Part shown: positions 1 through 10,644 of the stretch, one piece after another | Position numbering within the stretch: position 1 is the first letter of the stretch | Layout of the letters: the number at the start of each line of letters is the position of its first letter | Assembly (NCBI GenBank): GCA_020284085.1 | Contig: JACEVL010000031.1 | Span: 913,408 to 977,407, forward strand | Length of the DNA stretch: 64,000 nt | Origin: Aporrectodea caliginosa | Taxonomy: Eukaryota > Annelida > Clitellata > Crassiclitellata > Lumbricidae | Direction: 5' to 3' | The notes under the pieces: generated by a model | The model's database searches: none | What the model was told of the DNA's origin: nothing | What the model saw: the letters and a program-made list of their open reading frames with translations, nothing else | Translations under genes and position numbers: made by a program

Positions 1-185
1 AGAGTATGGACTAGTTCGTAGGCTATTGTTACAAATGAAGCATTATAATGTTCCTGGATACATAGATCAGTTTAAAAACACACATAATCTTATATTTGTT
101 TATCAAAAAAGTAGAAAATGTACGCAATAATATAAAATATCGCTAATTGTGAGGGTTCCGTTGTTAAAAATTATGTAATTTCGAG

Positions 186-411
186 GTGCATTCACATTGT
201 GGGACGCGGTGGTGTAGGGGTATGTTCGGTGCCTTGCAGCCGGAGGGTTGCGGGTTCGAATTCACCTCAAGCCACCGCGTAGGGGACCCTGGGAAAGTGC
301 TTCACTCGCAATTGCTCATGCGCTTCGGCGTGAAACTCCGATTCAGTGTCCGCGCTGTAGTCGGGAGCGCCTCTGAGTAGAAATCTTGAAGGGGCGCTAT
401 AAGAAGTGATC
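186..411 (+). mobile_element. tRNA-derived SINE, copy 1
   Basis: The 5' part looks like a tRNA. A polymerase III A-box-like TGGTGTAGGGG (about 211-221) is followed by a B-box-like GGGTTCGAATT (about 252-262). A unique body follows and ends in GGGGCGCTATAAGAAGTG. The same unit recurs at 36672-36885 with a better B box (GGTTCGAATCC), and its 3' half recurs on the minus strand at 57997-58130. The tail runs straight into a long CATA microsatellite. The SINE identity comes from box spacing and copy number; the partner LINE is not identified. Confidence 0.75.
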
Positions 412-600
412 ATACATACATACATACATACATACATACATACATACATACATACATACATACATACATACATACATACATACATACATACATACATACA
501 TACATACATACATACATACATACATACATACATACATACATACATACATACATACATACATACATACATACATACATTACATACATACATACATACATAA
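412..600. repeat. (CATA)n microsatellite
   Basis: About 45 tandem CATA units, nearly perfect, with one slip near 577-581. It starts at the SINE 3' end and probably grew from the SINE tail. Open frames of Met-Tyr-Val-Cys or Ile-His-Thr-Tyr repeats across it are artefacts of the tetranucleotide. Confidence 0.97.
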
Positions 601-759
601 TGTGCAACTAAATATACCATTTTGTTCAGAAATGAATGCTGAATGTATTGCTGTATTACAAGATATGATATGTGAAACCAAACACGAAATCCAGGGGGTG
701 GGTTATAACCACCCCCCCCCCTTGGTAGCCCGTGTTACAAAAACCTCGGTAGCCTGAGG

Positions 760-1020
760 GTTAAGCCAAATTCTCAGCGTTTACCTGTTTCCACGATACA
801 AAGGCTGTGTTTTCTTCTATCTCCTCTCACTTGCTTCGCATATGAACATTTAGTGTTCTTCACAAAAGCTAATAATGTTGATTTTTCTAATGCTTACCAG
901 CGACATGATCTATAACCATAACGTAGCCTACACTTTTCACACGCACTGTTATTCGATTTTCGGACATTAACCGCCTTGTGAAGAATAAATATCTTAAAGA
1001 TGCTGTCAACCTGAGTGTTT
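760..1020. repeat. Interspersed repeat family R1, partial copy
   Basis: The segment starting CTCAGCGTTTACCTGTTTCC, with CTCTCACTTGCTTCGCATAT further on, recurs at 3300-3560 and 37095-37300. It has no coding potential that I recognise. It is a diverged interspersed repeat of unknown class. Confidence 0.6.
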
Positions 1021-1111
1021 AAGGGCTTCGAAGTGCAGAACTAGGCGAAGAAGGGGTAGTGGGTGAGTTATTTGGCAAAATAATACGAACATTTATGACG
1101 GTCATAGCAAA

Positions 1112-1370
1112 GTTCACTTTTCATACATATATCTAGCACTTAAATGAGCTCGAAAACATGTTTTCACTTCTCATACATATTATATCTAGTACTTAAATGA
1201 GCTCGAAAACATGTTTTCACTTCTCACACATATATCTAGTGCTTAAATGAGATCGAAAACACGTTTTCACTTCTCATACATATTATATCTAGTACTTAAA
1301 TGAGCTCGAAAACATGTTTTCACTTCTCACACATATATCTATTACTTAAATGAGCTCGAAAACAAGTTTA
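1112..1370. repeat. 57-bp tandem satellite, about 4.5 copies
   Basis: Each unit holds CACTTCTCATACATAT, then ATCTAGTACTTAAATGAGC, then TCGAAAACATGTTTT. Units alternate slightly in length because of a TAT insertion. Single diverged copies of the core (CTTAAATAAGCTCAAAAACA) are seen near 38890 and 24130, so the array seems to be a local amplification of part of a dispersed repeat. Confidence 0.85.
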
Positions 1371-1555
1371 TTTACTCTGTGACCGAATTCCATGATAGTT
1401 TATAGTTGCAAAGGTAGACACTTATGCAACTGTCTTATCGGCTTTTCACCTTTTTGATATATTGAACCCCACGGGCACACGTTCGTGTTTATATGCTTTG
1501 TCAAGAACAAAATTTCGAGCGTAGGTTTATACGCGCCTGTGTGACTTCTAAAGCG

Positions 1556-2032
1556 TGACTATGGCTTCCACCGTCAATCAGACCATCCTTCTGACCCGTC
1601 TCGGAACCTCCTACGGCTTGAGTCATATAATTGAGCCCGTTCCTCTTCACCCTCTACAGTGCGGAACTGACCCAGGTCACCAAAGTCCTTGATGCGCTGG
1701 TTCATCATAACGTAGAGGACGTGCAGATTTATGCGACCTTCCACCCAACTGACGCCCTGTATTGCTTTTCGAGGATGCTGGAAGTGATTGGTGGCATTCA
1801 AATCTTGATGTCCTCCAAATGGTCTCGGCTGAAACCTGGTTCATTTGGTTTGGATCTGGGCGCAGTCTATCAGCCACTGATAAGACTGCGATTCGGATAT
1901 CATTCCCGAACTGGACTCCGCTGCACGTCGTTCGTGCTCTGGGCTTTTTTTTGGACGAGGAGTCGACGATGGCCGACCACATGAGCTGGACGCAACTTCT
2001 CCTCCTCGATCACTTGCATCTTTAACAGTTAT
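1556..2032 (+). pseudogene. Non-LTR retrotransposon reverse transcriptase fragment
   Basis: Translation gives SPFLFTLYSAELTQVTK, a decayed metal-binding box (VEDVQIYATFHPTD in place of YADDTQIY) and SRMLEVIGG. A shift to another frame then gives TWFIWFGSGRSL and ALGFFLDEESTMADHM. These are the palm-to-thumb motifs of CR1/L2-type LINE reverse transcriptases. Frameshifts and the damaged YADD box make it a dead fragment. It may belong to the same family as the C-terminal fragment at 36110-36575. Confidence 0.8.
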
Positions 2033-2049
2033 AGAGGATAGGTTTTCTG

Positions 2050-2185
2050 CTTGTTAATTGACAACTGACAACTGACAACTTTTTATTTCCAGAAGCACAA
2101 TGCATATAACAATTAACAACAATTATAACTTGACTATTACATATCAGTGCATTGGCTAGGGAACAAAATAGGGGGAGGGGTTTGG
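2050..2185 (-). mobile_element. LINE 3' end with TCAGTTG tail
   Basis: Read on the minus strand, it ends GGAAATAAAAAGTTGTCAG followed by more TCAGTTG-like units. This closely matches the plus-strand copy at 43064-43207 in the SCP-C intron. Both share CCCTAGCCA and GTTATATGCATTG upstream of an AATAAA signal. It is the 3' untranslated end of a LINE family with a heptanucleotide tail. Confidence 0.65.
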
Positions 2186-3299
2186 AAATGTTTGACAGTT
2201 GTTGACAGGGGAGGGGGTTCGGTTCAAGTTGACGTCAACAAATTTTTTCCCAATGAACCCCAAAAAAGGTAGCGAAAGACTAAAAAGGTCATCTTAAAAA
2301 ATGTCTAAAAAAGGTCATCGGAGTTCAAATCTCTAAGAAAAGGACATTGAGAAAAAAATTCAGTCTGGCTACGCTGCTGGTAGGGGGTTCTGGGATTGTT
2401 GACATAATTTTTTGGGGGGTCCGTCAATGTTTGACAGTTGTTGACAAGGGGGAGGGGGTCAAAAGGCCTAAAATTTGTTGACATAATTAATGGACGACCC
2501 CTAAAGGGGGCTATAGCCTACAAGTATCTATTGATACATAGATACATACATATAGTTACTTATTATTATTGGGCTATTATTATTGGGCTAGATCATTCAA
2601 GCACTCGTAACAGCTTGTCGGTCAGCAAAAACAGTAGATACTTGGAGTTGTCTGAAATAAGAGCTAAAGTGGAGCTACGCCGCATTGGCTTACAGATGAC
2701 CTTGTGAGGCACTCGGTTGCTTTGGCTTGCTCACGCTTGAGGGGAAACACACATATGACGTTGTTTCCGTACACGGCATGAATATTCATTCAGACGTTGG
2801 CATAGACCACAGAAACATCACCTTCACAGTCACATGGTTAAAGCATTTGCAGAATACCAGAAGGCAGAACAGGAGCCAGAAGTGCAAAGTCACCATACTG
2901 CTGGCTGCCCTTCAAATGGTGATAAATAATTTCATTACCAAGACGTAAACGCATAAATGAGGAGTATTTTTAGCAACTACTGATAATTAAGGCTAATGCC
3001 TATATGCTTTATAAAGGATGCTGAAATTTATAAATGTTTTAGCTGGTGATCAAAATCCATATTAAGAGTTTGAGACTCAATTTCATACGACTTGATTATT
3101 TTTGACAAAATATGTCTCAAAGCATTCTGTACTTAGTATTTAAAATAGGCTACTATACCCAAATAAGTAGTTTTTACGCGTATTTAAAATATTTTTATTA
3201 AAATGTATTTCTACTTGCATTTTAAATACTCTTGTGATCAAATATTTTTACTTGTACTCAAAATACTTTTACAAAGTATTTTCCCATCACTGAGAATCT
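2186..3299. other. No gene seen; repeated GTTGACA motifs and a possible hAT end
   Basis: The motif TTTGACAGTTGTTGACA occurs twice (about 2189 and 2427), with TTGTTGACATAATT twice nearby in G-rich sequence; this looks like a transposon end. At 3270-3293 the sequence AAAGTATTTTCCCATCACTG resembles a hAT terminus, but I found no matching left end. No coding sequence was recognised. Confidence 0.4.
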
Positions 3300-5560
3300 T
3301 AATCCAAATTCTCAGTGTTTACCTGTTCAGTAACTGACGACCCTGGTATTGCTATCTCTTCTTATTGGCTTCGCATATAAACTGTTGGTGTCTTTCACTG
3401 TTTCACAGGAGCTTCTATATGTGGCGTATTATAATGTTTTACAGTTCACATGACTGTAACCAACTCGTGCTGTTTACGCACGCGCTGTTTCTTCGGTTGT
3501 CGAACTTTCGCCACCTTGTGAACAATAAATCATTTAAAGCTGCTCTCATAGAGAGCGGCTAGGGCAGGCATGGGCAACTTCTTTTAACAGAGGGCCGCCC
3601 CAAGATTTTAAGGGCAGCTTAGGGGCCGTATGCCAATCGCGTGCTAATTTTTGCAGTTTCATTTGCCCCAGAAAATGAAACGATATTAATTTATTCAGAC
3701 TAAATATTACAGAATAGGCCTAACCGTTAAACAAATGAAGATAATTTTTACTATGAAAATCTATTTATCCTAATACATACACTCATACAGTCCTATATGC
3801 TATAAAAATATTATTCAGTTTAAAAAATCATAAAACTGTAGTCTGTAATGTAGGCCCCTATCCATTTGTGTGGTGTGCTATATTTAACGTGAGATCTGGC
3901 ACTTCTTCTCACGACACAAATCCGGAATGTTTGCTTTACTGTTCGAAGTGGCAATTCGAAGTTCATTGGAGAGATTGTCATCTGTTAGTCTGCATCTGCT
4001 TGTGCACTTTGTTAGTTTAATCTTTGAGAAGAACTGTTCACAAATATGGGAGCACCATGCATGGAAACAGTGCAACCAGTTTCAGGGTATAAAAATCTAG
4101 GGAAGGGTTAGAATCCTGAAAAATGTACAGTTTGTAGAACTGAATAAGCGGTATACCTTATGAAATTTCCTGTCCAACTCACTCTTGCATTGGAGTTCAG
4201 TCAATTCCATTTGCATGGATCGAGTTTGTGCTGGATTGGCATCAATGGAAAAGGGAGATCCAAACAATTTGAAGACTAGTTCATAAGTACTAAATCAGCC
4301 AAATTAGGCCTATTTGTTCTGTGCACTTCTTGATATTTGCAGAATCAGTAAAACATGAAAAATGCAGTGTTGCCTCTTGAATCTTGATAATTAATTTCCT
4401 CACAGTAGCAACTTCATTTGAAAAATTCTGATAGATGGCTTCTAAAGTAGAGACTTAGCGAACCTACCCAATAATTTTGTGGTCTTGTTTCAAGCAGAGA
4501 GTAGATTACATTGATGACTGACTCTAGACTGAGTAGTGAAATAGTTGACTAGATAAGATGCCGGATTTTTAATAAATGAGAAACATGTTTTAATGCTGGC
4601 CTATGTACAGAAATCCAGACATTTGTGTAGGGCCGGATAAAAGGTTCCAAAAGTGCCAGGTTCAGTGCTAATATAAAAGACATGTCAAGGGCCGGTTCAA
4701 AGGTCCCCGGGGGCCGGATCCGGCCCGCGGGCCGTAAGTTGCCCATCCCTGGGCTAGGGGCTTCTTGACGAGGAAATAGGTAAGCGGCTGCGATCTTCAT
4801 ATTAGTAGAAATATCCGCACTTATAAGGCTACGCAAATAAGACCCAGTCAGATCACGAGTAGTAAAAGCTACAGTACTGTTGCCCACAAGTAAGGTCCGT
4901 GTTTTGTCTCACAGACTAAATATTTTCTCCAGGAAAATTGAGGTCAGTGAAACTTTTAAGATCCACAGAATCCGTATATGCCAGTCTGATCCAATCTGCT
5001 GTAATCTAATCTAATCCAATCCAATATAATCGAATCTAATCCAATCAAATCTTATATAATTCAATCACTTCTCTAGCGCCACTATCAAACCGAACAGTGC
5101 ATTAGTCCATGGTCTCCGTGTCTCAGTCAAACTTGCATTACACCAATTTACAACTACATTGCTGACAATGAGATGTGCCGATGGGAAACGTCAACGACGA
5201 ACAGTAACTATGTCGCCTGTTTTGCAACGAGACCGGAAGCTTCTTGTGTCTATGGAAGTAGAGTTGGGTAGAGTATAGGGAAAAGCTTGGGAAGGTTTGG
5301 AGTTGGTGTCTGGTGATGGGCGTTTTTGGTGGCGATAGAATGCCGCGTTGATGTTCGCTGAAGGACAGATCGAGCTCAAGGAAGTAGGCCTAATTGGGGA
5401 ATTCGAACCAAATTTACGAGTTTCAGTGACAGACTGATAGAGAATATTGATGAAACGAAGACACCCTTATTCTGCTCTTGTCTTCGTCTTCGTATACATA
5501 AATGCATACGATACTTCTGATTAAGTTATAGTGTTTGTGCGTGTAGATGTTGTCGAGCTT
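3300..5560. repeat. Interspersed repeat R1 (long copy), interrupted by a hAT
   Basis: 3300-3564 and 4752-5560 together match 37095-38260. Shared landmarks in order are CAGTGTTTACCTGTT, CTTGACGAGGAAATA, a degenerate run of AATCTAATCCAATCC units (about 4990-5060), CGCCACTATCA, TCTCAGTCAAACTTGCATTA, TTTGGAGTTGG and GATCGAGCTCAA. A third partial copy covers 49140-49380. No protein is recognised. The 3565-4751 hAT is absent from the 37.3-kb copy. Confidence 0.7.
3565..4751 (-). mobile_element. hAT transposon, decayed, with 8-bp target duplication
   Basis: The ends are CAGGCATGGGCAACTT and AAGTTGCCCATCCCTG, which are imperfect inverted repeats. Both are flanked by GGCTAGGG (3557-3564 and 4752-4759), an 8-bp target duplication as expected for hAT. 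On the minus strand, 4075-3884 encodes CEQFFSKIKLTKCTSRCRLT and then DDNLSNELRIATSNSKANI, the C-terminal dimerisation region of a hAT transposase. The rest of the transposase is lost, so the copy is non-autonomous. The GC-rich GGCCCGCGGGCC terminus resembles Charlie-like hATs, as I recall. Confidence 0.9.
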
Positions 5561-6109
5561 ATTTGGAGACTAGATATAATTATGCACGTGAAGTGACGCA
5601 CTGGGGACGAGGGTTCAGGACAACGGTAACATTCTGTCACGAGGAGCAGAAGATCAACACAGCCTTTCATTCGCCGTATATGGTTGGTAAAATAATCAGT
5701 AAAACCTGGCGGCCAAACAGTTGAATTCGACTCATGTAATATAATTATTGTAATCATCCGTTCATACCATGACTTGTAGTCATACTGCGGTGTGTCAGTT
5801 TGAAATAATAAACGGAGATTATTGTTAATGAACGCCTACAAATATAGCGAATTTGATGTCGGTTTGCAGTACAGTTTGATTCTTTAAGTATTGTGTTTCA
5901 ATTAACAGCAATTTCTATCTTTGCCTCCATTTTGCATGTGTGGACGCGGGCATTGGCTCGCCTAAGCCAGGTGCTCGGACATGACGAAAATGCAGATGAG
6001 AGTCGTATGCAAAGGTAGGTCTACTTCTTTTGTAGCGGTACTTTAATCACAATTGTACTCGTAATTTGAAATATTGAGCAACTTCAAAAGGAAACCAATC
6101 TGGGTTGCT
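5561..6109. other. No gene seen
   Basis: No supported coding sequence or recognisable element. GAACGCCTACAAATATAGCG near 5830 resembles 25115, suggesting another dispersed repeat. Confidence 0.4.
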
Positions 6110-6946
6110 CTCTGTTTGAGGCTGCACGATATTAACTGCCATTATTAAGAACTGGAATCAATAAGCGAAACAGTGTGATGCAAACTAGAACAGTCATGCG
6201 ATTAAGGGATTGAATCGGTTTAATGACCCTGAGTTGTAATGTGATCCTGTTTCTGTCATCAGGCAGTTGGATATTATTACCGATGTAAACTGATGGACCT
6301 TATAATTGGTCCATTGCAGACTCAATAGCCGGCGACACGGGCCGAGCGAGGGAAATGAAGTTCCACAATGGGACACGGGGTCTTTACCAACATTGCACAC
6401 AGGCACAGGCATTCAATTTAAGGTTTCAAAACTATTTTCCTGTACATAGGAACTAGTTCACGAACTCCTGTTTTAGCTATGAGGACAGTAGATTTTGCAT
6501 ACGAGATCAAATAACTGAAACGAAACAATTTATTCTAACGGAAAATTCTTAAACAAGTCTTATTATAGAGGTTAACATACACAGCAAAAGTCACTGACAA
6601 GGCTAATTATTATATTTTTTCCCGCTACACCGTATTTAGCGTTTGTTATAGTATGTCTGTCGTGGACTACGCAGCTTATATGACTACAATAATATTTAGT
6701 GTGCTTAAAAATTCATAGAAAAGTACATTTCACGCGAGATAAAGCCCACAAAAGCCATTGACATAGATATAGCGTTTTCTCTATTTTATATGCACGACAG
6801 TCTTTAGCGTTTAAATTTCATGTGTTATTACATACGCATATTAAATATGATCAGAAAATTCAAGCATAGTAGTTAAGCGAAAAGCACGGAATAAGCAAGC
6901 GCGAATTGTTGCATCTGGATTCGGGATGGCTAAGAGATTGAAGAAC
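6110..6946 (-). other. 3' flank and untranslated region of SCP-A, shared with SCP-B
   Basis: This region follows the SCP-A stop codon. 6719-6840 aligns with the DNA just after the SCP-B stop codon (20690-20800): both contain TAGAGCGTTTT- or TAGCGTTTT-like sequence followed by GCACGACAGT. 6110-6200 aligns with 17960-18050 (GATATTAACTGC, ATTAAGAACTGGAAT). On the minus strand a possible polyadenylation signal AATAAA lies at 6534-6529. Confidence 0.6.
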
Positions 6947-9900
6947 TTAGACGAGAAGCCCGAACATGGCAGTAGAGTTTGCATCATCTGAACACATGTA
7001 ATCAATCGCAGCGTCCAGGAACTCCGTCTCGCTGATCCTTTTGTCGTGGTCAGCATCAACCAAGACGAAAGCTGCCTTCGTGAATTCGGAATGGATGATG
7101 CCGACATCCTCAAAGATTCTGCGATACTCGTCGAAATCAAAATAGCCTTCCACTTCGACTTTCATATGAGCTAAGAGGCGACGCACAATATCACCGACGA
7201 TCTGCTTAAATTCAGGGTTGTCTCTCTGTGTCTTCATAGATTCAATCAACAGTTCTTCGGTCAGCGAAACGTCATCTTTTGTTCCCGCTGCCGATATGAA
7301 GGTCGAGAACAGCTGTAAATACCACTTCAATGTGAGTATTTAAAAGCAATACAAGCATACAAAATAAATGAACGCCCAGAAAAGATTTTTACTCCATTGA
7401 GTCTCTAGTGTGCACATGCTCCCAATATTTTCGTTAATGTCGTGGAAACGCTTAATGTTACCAAACGCAAAGGACATTTTTGGGTTTTGCTCCGAAATAA
7501 ATCAGAGATCTCATTCGCTCTCCTTATTTTCAGCCTTTCTCCAACCTCCCCGCTCTTCGGACCGGCATGATCTTTTTGTTCCGCAAATTGGGACCACTTT
7601 GGTCCAAACTAGATCATTTGCCACCAGTGGTCCTGCCCTGTGGAATTCCCACCACTCCTCATGTCGCGTTTCCATTCTTTCTACATCCGTTTCTACATTT
7701 CCATCTCTCCTCAAAGCCTATTTCATCTCTCGGGTTACTCGCACTGGGTGCGTTGTTGAGTGGCCACTGCTGTGAGAGGCTCTATAAAAGTTACTACTCA
7801 CATTATATCTCGTTTTTAGTAAGCTATATCTTGGTGTACCGCCAGCAAACAGATGACCACTGTGCGTTATAGTTGTGCGCGTAATTATTTTGTTTGTGTA
7901 ATATTGTATTATTTGGAATTTTGGATCATTTACAAAGCGCTTCTCATAGCATAAACCTTTCAGAAGCGCCCCCTGTGCGAGGAACTCCGAGAGAAAAGGA
8001 AGGTTTAACGGTTAGAGTAAGAACTAGAGATGCCACCAGAGAGGATTGTAGAGCATAGAGAAGGATGATGTCCATTCCAAAGACAGGGACCTATGCAGGC
8101 AAAGGATCTGGATTGAGCAAGTGTGGTCCTAACACGGGGAACGAAAAGGTCAAGTCGGTCAGACGATCTGAGAGGACGCAATGACGTGGCAGAGAGGCGG
8201 CGGAGAATTTGGTGACAAATATATTTTGGATCAAGACCCAGTTGAGATATGAGCACGAGAATGAGAACTTTAATTGGATGCGCGCAGAGAGATAGCCAAT
8301 GAAGTTGTTCAGCCATTAATTTAGAGATGAGAGAATCTAGGAAGGCTAGCCATAAGTCTGGCAGCAGCATTCAGTACGGACTGAAGAGCAGATAGACGAA
8401 ACTAGGGGAAACTAACACAGAGAGAATTGCAATAGTCAATTCGAGAACATACAAAAGCATGGACAATTGAGCTGAAGGTAGAGGATGAAACAGATCTACG
8501 AATAGCCATGAGACGCCTAAGTTGGAAGTAAGAAGAGCGGATTAGCTTGGATATGTGTTCAGTGAAGGTGAGAGCTATCTAGGGTGACACCCAAGTCACG
8601 GACACTAGATAATAGTTACTTGTATGTGTACCACACAGCAGCTTGTGCGTTGTATTTGCTGTCTGAAGAATATTCTGCTTAGTCAAAAAAACCCACAACG
8701 TTGAAGTCAGTTGTTGTCTGAATGATGGAAGCTGGACCTCACATATGATAGATTTTTTTTATCTTGCAGCTTAATTGTAAAATTATTGGCATTGGACATT
8801 TCAGCTGGGGTTGGGTCGGGATCGCGCCTGAGTATAGTTACCTAGAGGAGGCGCTATATATACTAGACTGGTCCACAAAATTAAAAGTTGGAAATACATT
8901 GCTCCACAAGGCTGCCCTTGTTACACATGAAAACATGAGTCTGTATGCAAAATTTTGGAAAGATTTGATTATATTTAGAGGTCGCTATGTTTTTCGACTT
9001 TTTGCTACATAGTATGAACTTGTCAAAAACATGTATAATTTTGATTTTTTTTCAAATCGGTTATAAATTATTTCCTAGTCAGTTATTATTTTGAAAAATA
9101 AACAGCCCAATTTAGAAATATATACTGCAGTGTTACTGCTTAGTCAGGATGCATTACGTTTGTAATAAAATATAATTTTGGATAATTAAAGAAGTAATCC
9201 AGTCTGCATAAATCCCGTCATTGAAGTGCTGGAAACCCGCAACCTACTATTATTTCATTTTGCCTTTGTTGGAACAGAAAATTTTGTCCGATGACTGGAG
9301 ACAAGTTGCAGCAAGTATTGTTTCTGTGACTCATCCTTAGTACATGTATATGATTGTAAGAATGGATCAGAGCCACTCCACGTTCTGCGCAGTCATTGAC
9401 GACCATCAACAGCTTGACATTTACCTTCATCGACTGGGAAGTAGGGTCCAGTGGTCAGGGAGTAAAGGACTTTGATAGGAAGGCTGTGGGTTGTTCTTGA
9501 CCCTGGATGGTAAAAAGATCAAGCAGTTTTAAAGATCTTTTTGTTACATACTCTTCCAGTGGAGTCTGGTGGTCGAAGGATTTACTGTCCAGACGTTATA
9601 TGGATAGCGGATTAGGTGGATAAATAAGATTGTATTACCAGAGCAGCGTCGATGTCTTCAGTGACACGCTTCGAAGAAATAGCGGAGATGATGACTGAAA
9701 GAGTTAATTAAATCGAACTCAATCTGTAACGCCTTGAATCAGAACAAATTTGTGTTCATACAACTTCCACAGTTTGCGAACACCCGAATCCACACACTGT
9801 GCGGGGATTCTAGCCTCCTCCAGAATTACCAACGCAGCGACTATTGTTGCTTTCGTGGCCTCACCAAATGCTATAGTCTATTCTGGTAATGAAATATGAA

Positions 9901-10607
9901 ATTCCTCAGGATTGCCCAATTTTTGGGAGTCCAGACCCAAGAAAGTGTTTGTCAGGCATCCCTAACAGACAACATTGTGAGGAACTCCTTGTTGATGCCA
10001 GTTTCACCATAGCTGCCGTTTTGTAACGTACGAGCTTTTATTGCAGAAAGTGAAAAAGCATGTGCTGTAAGCTTATTTCATATTCAAGGCCGGCTTCACA
10101 GACGAAAAAAGTACTCGAATCACGCTAAATTAGCAGCATACAGAGCAATATTGAACAATACAATTGTAGGATATGAAACGAATTGTGATGAAAAGGTGGC
10201 ATGCAAAATTTAAAATAATTAGTTATAAGCCAACAACCGTTTATCTATCAGGAAGAACTTGAAATAAGTGTTTTATTTGTAAATAAGCTTCTTATTCTTT
10301 TATTTACTTAAATACAGTTGGCATATTGATCATGATTTAGAAAGATGGTGATTGGTGTTCATGGGTGCTTATTTTAATTCATAATGAAGCTATTAACGCG
10401 TCAGATGCGCAATTTTGCAATTTCTACAAAAAGTGTCAAAACCTAGCGACCTCTAAACATGCTCAGATCTCTTCAATTTGTTCAACACAGAGTCTTCTAG
10501 TCAAGTGTAACAGGGGCAGCCTTGTGGAGCAGCATATTTTGAAAAAATATATTTCCCCATGTAAGTTTGGACCAGTCTAATATATACATGTAATTCTTCG
10601 TAACAAA

Positions 10608-10644
<37 letters not shown>

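Noticed and set aside
186..270. Functional tRNA gene
   Set aside because: A and B boxes are present, but the unit continues into a SINE body repeated elsewhere and no proper acceptor stem is seen.
1112..1370. CRISPR-like array
   Set aside because: Units are contiguous with no spacers and the DNA is clearly animal.
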